Source: Pseudomonas syringae
Lineage (GTDB): Bacteria > Pseudomonadota > Gammaproteobacteria > Pseudomonadales > Pseudomonadaceae
Assembly (NCBI RefSeq): GCF_021605415.1
Contig: NZ_WKEQ01000008.1
Span: 1 to 64,000 of the forward strand
DNA: 64,000 nucleotides
Reading direction: 5' to 3'
Below, in pieces: positions 27,701 to 34,843 of this stretch (the first letter of the stretch is position 1; every line of letters starts with the position of its first letter). The translations under genes were made by a program, and so were the position numbers. The notes under the pieces are model-generated. The model searched no databases. It was not told where the DNA came from and saw nothing but the letters and a program-made list of their open reading frames with translations.

Positions 27701-29795
27701 GATAGAAATTATCGATGCGCTCGGTTCGCGCAGCGACAGCGACCACCTCTTGCGCGCTGACCAGCGCCCAGCGGGTCACATAGCTGGCGAGACTACTCCA
27801 TGTCTCTCCTCGCAGGAACGTCTCTCGGCCAAGGGATTGCGCTTCAGCAGAACGACCTGCCTTGCCGAGATGGAATATCTGCGCGGGGATATCGCCCAGT
27901 CTCCCATACCAGTCCGCCAAAGCGCCGTGGGCGCTCTGCCGCACGGCTGACGCAATGCCAGACTCCAGCCCCGCGCGAACGGTTTCGTGCATCTCCAGGA
28001 AGCCTTCGGCATCAGTTCGAAGCAGGCCAATTGCGACGAGCGCCTTAATGGCAGCGCCGACATTTTCATCCGGAAAGGCAGCCTCAGCATCATGCAGTCG
28101 GAATGGCAGAGCAAAGCAAACAAGGCGTTCCGCCGCAGACCTGACGCCGGATGCGAGCTGATTAAAACGGCTCTGCTCAGCAGCTGAAACCATATCTTCA
28201 GGCGGTCTACTCGCGATGGAGAGCATCGCTTCCAAAGAGGGCTGGCGGGCCAAGGACTCAGCCAGCTGAGCATAAAGTCCGGCTGGCCGGCCAACGGTGA
28301 TGCGATTGAAGATATCCCACAGCACGCTGCGGTCGGCGTCGAGGTGGTAACGAACCACGAGGCTTGCGAACTCCTCCCAGCGGAAGCCGCGCATATTGAT
28401 CGCGAGGATGCCTGCACTGTCGGTCTCGACAGGGCTTAGCGCACTGAAGATACTTTGTTGACCAAACACGACGAGGCGGCACGAGCCCGGTGTCAGGACG
28501 CGAACGAATCGCCCCAGGTCGCGGCCGAATTGCGCATTACACGCTCCCTCGACCAGATCGAACAACAACTGTACCGGGCGGGAGAGGCCACTGCAGACCT
28601 CTGCCAAGCGGGCGATCACGGTCTCGTCGGCGGATTTGCTGTCAACAGCGAGACTGAACAGATCAGGTATTCCCCGACGCAGAAGATGGAAGGCGACTCC
28701 GGACATCACGTCGCGAAATGCCACGTCAGCGCGCACACGGACATAAATCGGAAGGCGGCCCGGATCGTGGTCCTCCAGCGCGGCAGCCGCCTGAGCTGCT
28801 AGCGTCGTCTTGCCTGACCCGGATATCCCAATGACCTCGACCACGGTGCTTGCTCCGGGCTTGACTAGGCCATCAGTCAGATCCGGTCTCAAAATTCCAG
28901 CTACTGGAGGAATAGGCGGCTCTGTCGCAGCACTCATCTGCGGCCAAGCGCTGCGGAGCTGGACCTCGAACCCCTGCCGATCGATCGTCTCTCCCGGTCG
29001 TTTGGCAACATCGTTAATGAAAGAGCGGAAATTTCCAAACAGATTGTGTTCCACTGTCTCCGCTGATAGCCGGTATTCACGTTGTAACCGGTCTTTGAAG
29101 CGCTGACCTACGTCAGCCTCAGACCCGTAGTTATCCAGAATTTCGATCCGTGTGAGAACCTCTGGGAGATGCTGGTGAATCCAGGACGCCCGTTTTTGAT
29201 AGCGACTTACGACCTCGACGTCGGCATTTGCCGCGCTCAATCTCTGGCCGTACTCGGTAAGTAGAAGATCGCGCGCATCATTAGCGATGCTGGGCGGGTT
29301 CTTGAAACGCCATTTGAGAAGGGATTGACGCTGCTGGGGGGGAAGATCGCCCAATACCGCGGCGCGAGCCATTAGGTGGACTACCAACCAATATAGTTCC
29401 GCCTCCCTATCCGCCGCTGCGCTCCCTGCTGCGACCAAGCGCCGAACCTGAGGCTGCACAGCGTCCCCTAAAATCCAAGCCTGCTGACTGTCCAAGGTCG
29501 TGAGTTGGTTCAGGGTGTTTGGGAGGAGTTCATCCGCAACTTCAGAAAGTCGCCAAGGCTGATTTTTGGGAACACCTTGATCCGTCTCGCGCGGCTTTTT
29601 GACTTGGATGTGGCGGTGACGGTCACGACCGTTCTCGCGCCCAATTAAATCTAAATCGGCCGAGCCTTCCGGCCGAGCCTTGGCGCCTAGGCCGTGCAAG
29701 TCAAAATGATCAAACAACTGATCCAGAATGACGATCGCTTGGTAATCGAAGCCGCTAATTGCGATCCGTCCGCCAGACACGTGTTTCTCCTTCAA
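24723..29795 (-). CDS. 1690-aa predicted nuclease-STAND NTPase-HEAT repeat defence protein
   Basis: A very large single-gene protein. Residues about 1-120 resemble the Cap4/DUF4297-type PD-(D/E)xK nuclease: SGGRIAISGFDYQA at the start, then GSADLDLI...HIQVKKP with the Asp and the Q-V-K catalytic motif (QVKK at about 64-67). A STAND-type P-loop NTPase follows, with Walker A GISGSGKTT at about 323-331 and a Walker B-like VQLLFDLVEG near 410. The rest is helical with HEAT-like repeats (PSVRSVSIFGLARRRSQRAVEVL near 1100) to the C-terminus. This order, N-terminal nuclease, STAND switch and long C-terminal sensor, is the logic of Avs-type defence ATPases. The family assignment beyond STAND is inference. 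It is more GC-rich than its island neighbours, suggesting separate acquisition. Confidence 0.78.
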   Translation of the reverse strand: MKEKHVSGGRIAISGFDYQAIVILDQLFDHFDLHGLGAKARPEGSADLDLIGRENGRDRHRHIQVKKPRETDQGVPKNQPWRLSEVADELLPNTLNQLTTLDSQQAWILGDAVQPQVRRLVAAGSAAADREAELYWLVVHLMARAAVLGDLPPQQRQSLLKWRFKNPPSIANDARDLLLTEYGQRLSAANADVEVVSRYQKRASWIHQHLPEVLTRIEILDNYGSEADVGQRFKDRLQREYRLSAETVEHNLFGNFRSFINDVAKRPGETIDRQGFEVQLRSAWPQMSAATEPPIPPVAGILRPDLTDGLVKPGASTVVEVIGISGSGKTTLAAQAAAALEDHDPGRLPIYVRVRADVAFRDVMSGVAFHLLRRGIPDLFSLAVDSKSADETVIARLAEVCSGLSRPVQLLFDLVEGACNAQFGRDLGRFVRVLTPGSCRLVVFGQQSIFSALSPVETDSAGILAINMRGFRWEEFASLVVRYHLDADRSVLWDIFNRITVGRPAGLYAQLAESLARQPSLEAMLSIASRPPEDMVSAAEQSRFNQLASGVRSAAERLVCFALPFRLHDAEAAFPDENVGAAIKALVAIGLLRTDAEGFLEMHETVRAGLESGIASAVRQSAHGALADWYGRLGDIPAQIFHLGKAGRSAEAQSLGRETFLRGETWSSLASYVTRWALVSAQEVVAVAARTERIDNFYLLRSILLELASDTVDGLLIDLLAQQRSRYFSDHDWARPMVEAILTLNPSRFQDLIVFTVAKAGNAKERREGLTWLLIAARQGCRSPSTEIVGFAKSQPADVQRLLLPFLLRDGGRAALALAFEIFARPADDETRRDAPWNSVKLAVERREDVVEILAALPRKMSVSAMIATRSLSFGPVGSLIWSARQQLRPFCVDILGSDGDEAEIKANAWRLLLFIGHPAFETLVDPLVSGPVPHDYALLGPAFAPTAYDAQRYEGTLFDPSAPPPRRHAALAVLLFLDVDLGGLRSRLAALPKDPLAGLWDRIFVLLFVKQPFVAGVPILQAELASPPLDPLPPHFLASCLHAVGETAWPAVTDLLMQGVEHRDPSVRSVSIFGLARRRSQRAVEVLRRQIVIEQNSKVVALLAQALTACGPSSASDLASGSASSELALWQCIVAMRTRDEGFAPQLVKLATDSSVHWVIRRAAIWAAGRLPFSAALQMIAPSVLAESTPLTIDHDDNLQAHASLSGMLQNGVSDLLSDSEANFIVFIASVLEQQWSQLLARGDLPSPSDAAQWLHTSLVSDPSPAGIQRLLNRVQTPLLHAAVVRAFRHCGRAQDIEEVLASTSSVWLAVKCLLERRRVGDNDPDLCPRLRRVLARSSCGGTALLGRIVDEFEEGRRQSENMVSASPERKPPVPAPNSLLDYSAAVRALRVASNVGLEPSQPVVLSRLDREEVQRLISLADPANDPRTAVIRFTPSMTFTSEGHLVGRESSTSTGDTSIPERLRPAIAAANRFELPMAWHDERLRWPWISTYGAQFIASLGAQGDAERLYQALESDADVLLPFLGRSDGLKATEQLLDERLAPILHRYLLLGDDVFFESLCNLVKRISSPAAVPLLSGLLGRWASRFDVRSPALQDESIELSRGFARLREHPRFCEVTGWRKTLENVLAANMSWFYKQKIMRVLEGDPGSYVTVENQLSREENWVHFSRSEIDALDEAAEKLFHNVCP

Positions 29796-29979
29796 ATTCC
29801 CAGAGCATATCTCACTAATTGCTCGTTTTAAGCCCGCATTTTTGTCGTCCTAGGCGGAACATCGCCCCTTGGAGTCAGATTGACTAACCTATTCCGTTTT
29901 ACGACGTTACTTACCAACTTGTTGAGTGTGAAGGTCTGCTTTTGGCCGTTTTTGCCTGTCGCGAAGGACGGCAACCGAC

Positions 29980-30180
29980 CGATTGTGTTGAAAAAGTCGG
30001 CTTCGGTTTCCACGGCAGAAAAGTACGCGTCTGAGATTGAAATCTGTGTTCTGCGCAGAAGGTTCAGGGCTCAGATTTGACGTAGTAGCGTGTAAAAAAT
30101 GCGTTTTCAATGCTCAATGCTCAATGCTCAATGCTCAATGCACTGGCCGTCTGGCTAGGGCGACTTTTTCAACACAATCG
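29980..30180. repeat. 201-bp MITE-like element with 20-bp perfect terminal inverted repeats
   Basis: The 20 bases at 29980-29999 (starting CGATTGTGTTG) are repeated exactly in inverse at 30161-30180. There is no gene inside. The end sequence is a type seen at Pseudomonas insertion-sequence ends, so this is probably a non-autonomous derivative. It contains the 5 x 7-bp tandem repeat listed separately. Confidence 0.6.
30107..30141 (+). repeat. Five tandem copies of the 7-mer TCAATGC
   Basis: TCAATGC is repeated exactly five times without spacers inside the MITE-like element. This is a simple tandem repeat that may vary in copy number between strains. Confidence 0.9.
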
Positions 30181-30231
30181 ACCCATTGCGGATTTTCGTT
30201 AAAGGTGGCAATCGACGTCAAACGGTCACAT

Positions 30232-30260
30232 TTGCTAACTTTGTAACATTGAGGGATAAT
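30232..30260 (+). promoter_or_regulatory. Sigma-70 promoter in front of the tRNA-like element
   Basis: TTGCTA at 30232-30237 and GATAAT at 30255-30260 are separated by 17 bp. The predicted start point (about 30266-30268) coincides with the first base of the tRNA-like structure, so this RNA is likely to be transcribed. Confidence 0.55.
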
Positions 30261-30265
30261 TACGC

Positions 30266-30336
30266 TGGGCTTTGGTGTAATTGGTTGCACATCCTGCGAA
30301 ATCAGGAAGGTCCCGGTTCGAGTCCGGGATGCCAAA
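30266..30336 (+). tRNA. Degenerate tRNA-like element (Phe-GAA-like anticodon loop)
   Basis: Read as a tRNA, positions fall almost perfectly: T8 G9; D-stem GTGT/GCAC with loop AATTGGTT (A14, G18 G19); anticodon stem TCCTG/CAGGA; variable AGGT; T-arm CCCGG-TTCGAGT-CCGGG. Two parts are abnormal. The anticodon loop CGAAAT has six bases and lacks U33, as if T were deleted from a GAA (Phe) loop. The acceptor TGGGCTT/ATGCCAA pairs at only 5 of 7 positions, and CCA is not encoded. It is unlikely to decode codons; it may be a pseudo-tRNA, a decoy or a structured leader for the HEPN gene 48 bp downstream. Confidence 0.5.
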
Positions 30337-30362
30337 GTAATCTGGAAAGATTATTTTGGCAT
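30329..30362 (+). promoter_or_regulatory. 15-bp hairpin competing with the tRNA-like acceptor stem
   Basis: ATGCCAAAGTAATCT and AGATTATTTTGGCAT form a 15-bp stem (one G-U pair) with a GGAA tetraloop. The 5' arm is the same ATGCCAA(AG) that would close the tRNA-like acceptor stem, so the two structures exclude each other. No U-run follows, so it is not a standard terminator. It ends 22 bp before the HEPN gene's ATG and could control its translation. Confidence 0.6.
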
Positions 30363-30384
30363 CTAGATTCAGTACATTTGAAAA

Positions 30385-31269
30385 ATGCTCAGACTCATAA
30401 AAGCTGTTCTTCGTAAAGTTTTTTTTCCTGAGCGCCTAAACGTAGCCATCGCTACTCCTCTCGCTATCGAAGATCCTGCTCTTGCCACCTCAAGAGAAGC
30501 CTACGCACTTGATCAAAATAAAGTAATTTTATCAGTCAAAAGATATCATGAGGAAAACTTTGATCAAGTGTCAAATGCTGTTGAATTGGCAGAAAACCAG
30601 CTAAGAAAATTTATTGCCAAGCCGAATTCACTAGACCCTGCCAAGGCACTAGCCAACGAAATCACACTAACTCGATTCTATACTTTGATTCTTGGGGTTT
30701 GGTGTGAGGCTCGCCTTCATAAGCTATTGTACGAAACAGGAGCTTTTGATGAAGCTGATAGGTCTGTAGTTTACAATATAAAAGCTATTGAACATCGATG
30801 GCAAGCCGCCTTGGAGATAGGTATACGGAAACACGCATCTCTCAATCCTATGGACGAGATAAATGGGCAAACATTAAGTTTCTCAAAGTTCATGATTTAT
30901 GAAGAGATTCGAAATTGGATATTAATTTATTTCTCTCCTGCGATAACCTTGCGAAACAAAATTGCACACGCTCAGTGGACAAAGCCTTTCGGTAATATGC
31001 AGGGTCAGTGGATAAATAGTTCTGACTTTCGTATCAACCAGAATTCGATGGATGCGCTTAGAAATGAAAATCTACTAACCATCACTTTGAAATTTAATCT
31101 AATAAAGGAAGTCTCCACAACAATCAATAATCTTGCTGTCGATAGTGCTATATTTCAAACGACTGACTTCGACGTAAGGCACAAAATAGTTTCTGGCGTT
31201 GTGTCTAAATTGAATAACGCTGATTATGCAAAATATCGAGCAAGTATTGCTGGTAAGTATGGGACTTAA
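30385..31269 (+). CDS. HEPN-like protein with Rx4H motif (candidate RNase effector)
   Basis: A 294-aa, largely alpha-helical protein, AT-rich in coding. LRNKIAHAQW places R190 and H195 in the Rx4H arrangement of HEPN ribonucleases, at the end of a long helix (EEIRNWILIYFSPAITLRN), as in known HEPN folds. Other helices (about 50-150) carry charged residues that could complete the dimeric active site. No antitoxin nucleotidyltransferase (MNT) partner is adjacent. The ATG at 30385 has no good ribosome-binding site and follows a strong hairpin and a tRNA-like element, which suggests tight RNA-based control. RNA cleavage in defence is an inference from the motif and context. Confidence 0.65.
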   Translation: MLRLIKAVLRKVFFPERLNVAIATPLAIEDPALATSREAYALDQNKVILSVKRYHEENFDQVSNAVELAENQLRKFIAKPNSLDPAKALANEITLTRFYTLILGVWCEARLHKLLYETGAFDEADRSVVYNIKAIEHRWQAALEIGIRKHASLNPMDEINGQTLSFSKFMIYEEIRNWILIYFSPAITLRNKIAHAQWTKPFGNMQGQWINSSDFRINQNSMDALRNENLLTITLKFNLIKEVSTTINNLAVDSAIFQTTDFDVRHKIVSGVVSKLNNADYAKYRASIAGKYGT

Positions 31270-31707
31270 CCTTGCCGCTATACGACAGCGTCGCTGTCTT
31301 GTTAGATAAATATCCTTTCTTACTAATTTTGCTGGTCGCCAAATACTCCGGACTGTTGACACCCTTGTAAGTATGAATAATCGCATGCAGGCTATTTGTT
31401 GCGGAAATGAACTGGAAGTGTATTTCAGAGCAGCTGTTGGTATTAATAATTCTCTTAAGTCCAGACACCTGTTGGTGGTCGGCATACTATATAAGCTGTA
31501 CGTCAAAAAAGCCGAAACTTCCTAGATGCCGGCAGCAGCTTGTGGGGTGTGACGTAATCCTACACGAAGGGTCGCTTTTGGCCGATTCTTGCCTGTCATA
31601 AGGGGCAGAAAACGACCCAAAGAGGTCGTTCAACTAAAAGCTAATCTAGCCAAGCTAGCCCTCAGTGCGTATCTTTTGATGAGTTGCCTTGGGCAATTAA
31701 ATATACC
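31270..31707. other. Gene-free gap with a palindromic element at 31569-31618
   Basis: No supported gene is seen. GGGTCG at 31569-31574 and CGACCC at 31613-31618 close an imperfect hairpin containing CTTTTGGCCGATTCTTGCCTGTC; a similar tract (CTTTTGGCCGTTTTTGCCTGTC) occurs near 29938. This is a dispersed intergenic repeat of the type common in Pseudomonas. Confidence 0.5.
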
Positions 31708-32007
31708 TTATTGATAAAGAATGATGTCAGTGGCTTGGATGCGCATTAATGGTCGCCCAAGTAGCTTTGCGATAAATAGCTCCAGGCGCACCCAGCCCGA
31801 AGTGTTGGCTGCGGGTGATTCAACTAGTAGAACGGCATGTGAAAATAATAATGCGCGTATCACACGCAACTGCTCCCAGCGTGAGCCAGTGTCTTGAAGG
31901 CAGTGGATGAACGGCATGCAAACGTCTCGCAAGTGCTCATCCAACATCCGAAGGGCGTCTGTCGTGACCACTCCGTCCCGACGTGAGTAGCTGACAAAGA
32001 GCTTCAT
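31708..32007 (-). CDS. Minimal TIR-domain protein
   Basis: A 99-aa protein starting MKLFVSYSRRDG, the TIR betaA-BB-loop pattern, and including SGWVRLELFIA, where W72 and E76 match the W-x(3)-E catalytic glutamate of NAD-degrading TIR domains; the strand LLGRPLMRI follows. It is shorter than typical TIR domains (130-150 aa), so some peripheral helices are absent. Its ATG overlaps the end of the upstream TM gene by 4 bp, so the two are co-translated. NADase activity after phage sensing is inferred from the motif and the island context. Confidence 0.7.
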   Translation of the reverse strand: MKLFVSYSRRDGVVTTDALRMLDEHLRDVCMPFIHCLQDTGSRWEQLRVIRALLFSHAVLLVESPAANTSGWVRLELFIAKLLGRPLMRIQATDIILYQ

Positions 32008-32495
32008 TTGATAATGCTCAAGTGGTACAAGCCCCATATTGAAAAATTAATAACCAAGAGCATTACGTAGAGCCACATGGAGTGGTTGAAACCGGCTGCG
32101 AGAATACGCTTGTAGAGTGAGGCCTTTACCCTCGATGGCTCAATAACTCTCGCTGAAAGCGAGATAATTAGTTTCATCGAGTGATCTGAAGCAAGTCGTT
32201 CGCGAATTGCATCCATCATTCCACGCAACTTGACTTGATAGAAGTACCCCGTGGCGTCTAAGAACCAAAAACACAAAGTAATTATCAGTCCCGCAACAAA
32301 TATCGAGTGATCAAGTTTGTCTGATGTGAACTTTACAATAAATGCCAGAACAACAAACAGCGTTGTGACACAGAATTTCTTTATCTCAAAACAAAAGCTG
32401 CTGATTTGCGATACTGCTCCATGCAATTGATCGAGAAGCTTCCAGTCGAGCTCGTCATTTAAACTTTTAGTATAGGGTTTGTTCGGTATTTTCAT
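32004..32495 (-). CDS. Three-TM protein coupled to the TIR gene (SLATT-like layout)
   Basis: A 163-aa protein. The N-terminal amphipathic region (residues 1-40) is followed by hydrophobic helices at about 41-56, 64-80 and 139-159, with a basic cytoplasmic segment between the second and third (KLRGMMDAIRERLASDHSMKL). The ATG at 32495 is chosen because AAGCAAAGAAAAC precedes it; a GTG at 32546 would add 17 residues. It resembles 2TM/3TM effectors that partner nucleotide-signal defence proteins, but I cannot assign a family. Gene order is XRE, TM, TIR on one strand. Confidence 0.62.
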   Translation of the reverse strand: MKIPNKPYTKSLNDELDWKLLDQLHGAVSQISSFCFEIKKFCVTTLFVVLAFIVKFTSDKLDHSIFVAGLIITLCFWFLDATGYFYQVKLRGMMDAIRERLASDHSMKLIISLSARVIEPSRVKASLYKRILAAGFNHSMWLYVMLLVINFSIWGLYHLSIIK

Positions 32496-32676
32496 GTTTT
32501 CTTTGCTTATCTGCTGCTTTAATATGAGGTGGTCTGCGAATATCACATTTTATGTGTCGATTAGAGAGCTAAGGTTAGCGTCAATGCTGGCTATGACCGA
32601 TATCTTCAACAGCCGCGTTTGGCTGATCTCTGCCAGTCATGTCCTGCCGGATACAAGTAGGACTGGGATGCATGCA

Positions 32677-32925
32677 TTACCCCTCGTTAAGGGCTTGCTC
32701 ATACGTTTTGGAAAAGCTTGAGAGATCAGTCTTAAGGACGAGACAAAGATCGCGAAGCTGAACAATATCGAGCCTTCTGACTCCTCGCTCCACATCACTC
32801 ATGAATGACTGCGGTCTACCCAGGGCAGCAGAGCACTGTGCTTGAGTCATTCCGGACTCGACGCGCATACGTTTTAGCACTTGAAGAAAAATTTCGTGCT
32901 CACGTCGATAGATCGCTTTGGTCAT
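32677..32925 (-). CDS. XRE-family helix-turn-helix regulator
   Basis: An 82-aa protein (MTKAIYRREHEIFLQ) with a clear Cro/CI-type HTH: MRVESGMTQAQCSAALGRPQSFMSDVERGVRRLDIVQL. The ATG at 32925 is preferred; a start at 32955 would add 10 residues. It is the first gene of the left-going TM-TIR set (gap about 180 bp) and is divergent from a small membrane gene across a palindrome at 32974-32992, so autoregulation and control of both sides is likely. Confidence 0.82.
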   Translation of the reverse strand: MTKAIYRREHEIFLQVLKRMRVESGMTQAQCSAALGRPQSFMSDVERGVRRLDIVQLRDLCLVLKTDLSSFSKTYEQALNEG

Positions 32926-32973
32926 GGCCGCGTATCTGGAGGGGCGGCTTGCCAAGCTATATCTGCTTTTAAG

Positions 32974-32992
32974 ATATCTGATTTTCAGATAT
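32974..32992. promoter_or_regulatory. Perfect palindromic operator between divergent genes
   Basis: ATATCTGA-TTT-TCAGATAT (8+3+8) lies about 50 bp upstream of the XRE regulator and 32 bp upstream of the small membrane gene. This is the expected layout for a Cro/CI-type autoregulatory operator. Confidence 0.6.
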
Positions 32993-33024
32993 TTTCTTGC
33001 TGAATATTCGCATGAGGAAAAGTG

Positions 33025-33294
33025 ATGAGGCAGATTTCGGAGCTATTTCGAGTGCTTTGGATTGTTGGGAGTCTGCCGGTTGGTGCGTTGCTGCTGGTTG
33101 TGGTGGTTTTGTGCGGTTTCAACCTACCGTTCTTTTTGGGGTTTTCTGGCGGTGCTGATCCGGCCATTCGATGGTTGTTCACTACGGCTCATGTTTTTTC
33201 TTTCCCGGTGTTGGGGTGGGTCTCGGGGCTTGCCCTGAGCAGGGAAGGTAGGCAAAGCAGAGGGAGTGAAACGACTGGCGCGCGCCGGTTGTGA
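33025..33294 (+). CDS. Small two-TM protein
   Basis: An 89-aa protein with two hydrophobic helices (about residues 8-35 and 46-70) and a polar tail (LSREGRQSRGSETTGARRL). ATG at 33025 follows GAGGAAAAGTG. I do not recognise it. It is divergent from the XRE gene and shares its palindromic control region, so it may belong to the same module. Confidence 0.5.
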   Translation: MRQISELFRVLWIVGSLPVGALLLVVVVLCGFNLPFFLGFSGGADPAIRWLFTTAHVFSFPVLGWVSGLALSREGRQSRGSETTGARRL

Positions 33295-33963
33295 GTCGCC
33301 AGGTACTGGCGGTATCACAAACCCTACCTTGTCCATGTAGTTCCCTCGCAAAAATAGGTGATACCTGCAAAATCCGGATACAGAGGAGTTGCAAGGAGCG
33401 TTGGCAGTGAGGGGACAACGCGGATACGAAAAAAAGGCGCGTTTAGGACGATCGCTCTGATCATAAGTGCATCATTTTGAGATGAGTCCAGGACGATGAA
33501 TGGACGGTGAACGCAACGAAACAGAACAACGCCAATGGGGTGTGATTGGTAGGAATGATTGACGATGCGGATGCAGTATCGCCTAGCCCAGAGTGTTTTT
33601 TCTGACCTTTACCGAGAGATAAAAACGAGATACTCATAGATGAAAACTCATGATGGAAGAGAATGCATTTCGGGATATTGGTAGTGAAGTCACAGAGAAG
33701 CTAAAGTCAGTTAGGTGTTGGGGGGACTGCGGGTCTGTTTAAGCGGAGGCTGGCGGAACTTTTCTTTAGACGTTGGACGCATTGTCCTGTGTGCGCGATC
33801 CCATCATGATCTCAAAGTGATATTGTTCTGATCAGCCCGTTTGACTGACTAAGTCATTAGTATCATGGCGACGCAAAAATAATATTTTTTGTATAGGCAC
33901 AAAATTTTTTATTGTCTAGGGCTCGCCTGTAGGTGTATGTCATTGATTTTAATGGATTTTAAG
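33295..33963. other. Gene-free 670-bp stretch
   Basis: I see no coding region, RNA structure or repeat that I can support here. The final 150 bp are AT-rich and probably hold the upstream activating sites of the sigma-54 promoter that follows. Confidence 0.5.
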
Positions 33964-33980
33964 TTGGCATTTTCCGTGCA
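33964..33980 (+). promoter_or_regulatory. Candidate sigma-54 (-24/-12) promoter of the VWA gene
   Basis: TTGGCATTTTCCGTGCA has GG at 33966-33967 and GC at 33978-33979, the exact 10-bp spacing required, within TTGGCA and GTGCA. It deviates from TTGCA at the first T only in the -12 box. The predicted start is about 30 bp before the VWA gene. The same GTGC variant occurs at the second candidate near 35600, and a sigma-54 activator is encoded nearby. Confidence 0.5.
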
Positions 33981-34021
33981 TTGACAACTGATAACTCCCG
34001 TTTTAACCAGTGAGGTGCACC

Positions 34022-34843
34022 TTGGGATTCGCCAAATATCAGGAAGACATCGTAAGCCGGTTCGTGAACGACACCCGTGATCGCGAGACTTTGCTGGGTG
34101 GGGCTGTCCCCCCACAAGAAATCAAAAGTAAGCCTGTAGTAAAGCAAGGAGCTAAACCTATGTCCGGTTTGAAGCAATTCCAAATGAGTTCCGCACGGCC
34201 GCTACCTATCATCGTGCTGGCAGACGTTAGTGGAAGCATGGGCGTTGACGGCAAGATCGAGGCGCTAAATGCGGCGCTAAAGGAAATGATCAACACCTTC
34301 TCGACTGAGAGTCGTCTTCGTGCCGAGATTCAAGTAAGTCTGATTACCTTCGGCGGGACCCAGGCAGCGACCCACCTGCAACTCACGCCCGCACATGAGG
34401 CCCCTAAGATCGAACCGCTGATTGCATCAGGCGGCACTCCAATGGGAAGCGCGCTTGAGGCTGTTCGTGAAATTCTTGAAAACAAAGAGCTGATATCTTC
34501 GCGAGCTTACCGCCCGGTTCTTGTCCTAGTTTCCGATGGCCTCCCCACAGACGATTGGAGCCAGTCCTTCCTTCGCTTGCAAGATTCCGAGAGAGCCAAG
34601 AAAGCAACTCGTTTGGCTATGGCGATCGGCGCCGACGCTGACGAGGAAATGCTTCAGAGCTTTATTCAGGATGTAGAAGCGCCTCTATTCAAGGCCCATA
34701 ACGCCCGAGATATTCACCGCTTTTTCCGTGCTGTGACCATGAGCGTCACGACCAAAAGTCGGAGTCCCAATCCGGACCAATCGGCAGCCTTCGTAATTGA
34801 TGATCTGCCGAATGAAGATCCCATGAACGGGCTGGAGTATTAA
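34022..34843 (+). CDS. TerY-type von Willebrand factor A domain protein
   Basis: A 273-aa protein. The VWA domain spans about residues 55-250, with the MIDAS motif DVSGSMG, the conserved Thr in ASGGTPMGSAL and Asp in LVSDGLPTDDW, so metal binding should be intact. TTG at 34022 is taken as start because GAGGTG is five bases upstream; ATG at 34160 would cut off the N-terminal segment GFAKYQEDIVSRFVNDTRDR. TerY-like VWA proteins are known to occur in a triad with PP2C phosphatase and a Ser/Thr kinase. Here the PP2C gene follows with a 1-bp overlap but is truncated and the kinase is absent. Confidence 0.85.
   Translation: MGFAKYQEDIVSRFVNDTRDRETLLGGAVPPQEIKSKPVVKQGAKPMSGLKQFQMSSARPLPIIVLADVSGSMGVDGKIEALNAALKEMINTFSTESRLRAEIQVSLITFGGTQAATHLQLTPAHEAPKIEPLIASGGTPMGSALEAVREILENKELISSRAYRPVLVLVSDGLPTDDWSQSFLRLQDSERAKKATRLAMAIGADADEEMLQSFIQDVEAPLFKAHNARDIHRFFRAVTMSVTTKSRSPNPDQSAAFVIDDLPNEDPMNGLEY

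Noticed and set aside
30107..30141. Five TCAATGC repeats considered as a CRISPR-like array
   Set aside because: The 7-bp units are contiguous with no spacers; a simple tandem repeat.
30329..30362. The strong hairpin before the HEPN gene considered as an intrinsic terminator
   Set aside because: The bases after the stem are ATCTAGATTC, with no U-run, so termination is unlikely; kept as a regulatory hairpin.
31099..31506. Minus-strand frames of 135 and 87 codons downstream of the HEPN gene
   Set aside because: They lack ribosome-binding sites, overlap the HEPN 3' end and have no recognisable composition. The 87-codon one (GTG at 31468) is the less unlikely, but I do not support it.
34010..34160. 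Start of the VWA gene at GTG 34010 or ATG 34160
   Set aside because: GTG 34010 lies inside the ribosome-binding region and ATG 34160 has none; TTG 34022 with GAGGTG five bases upstream fits best.
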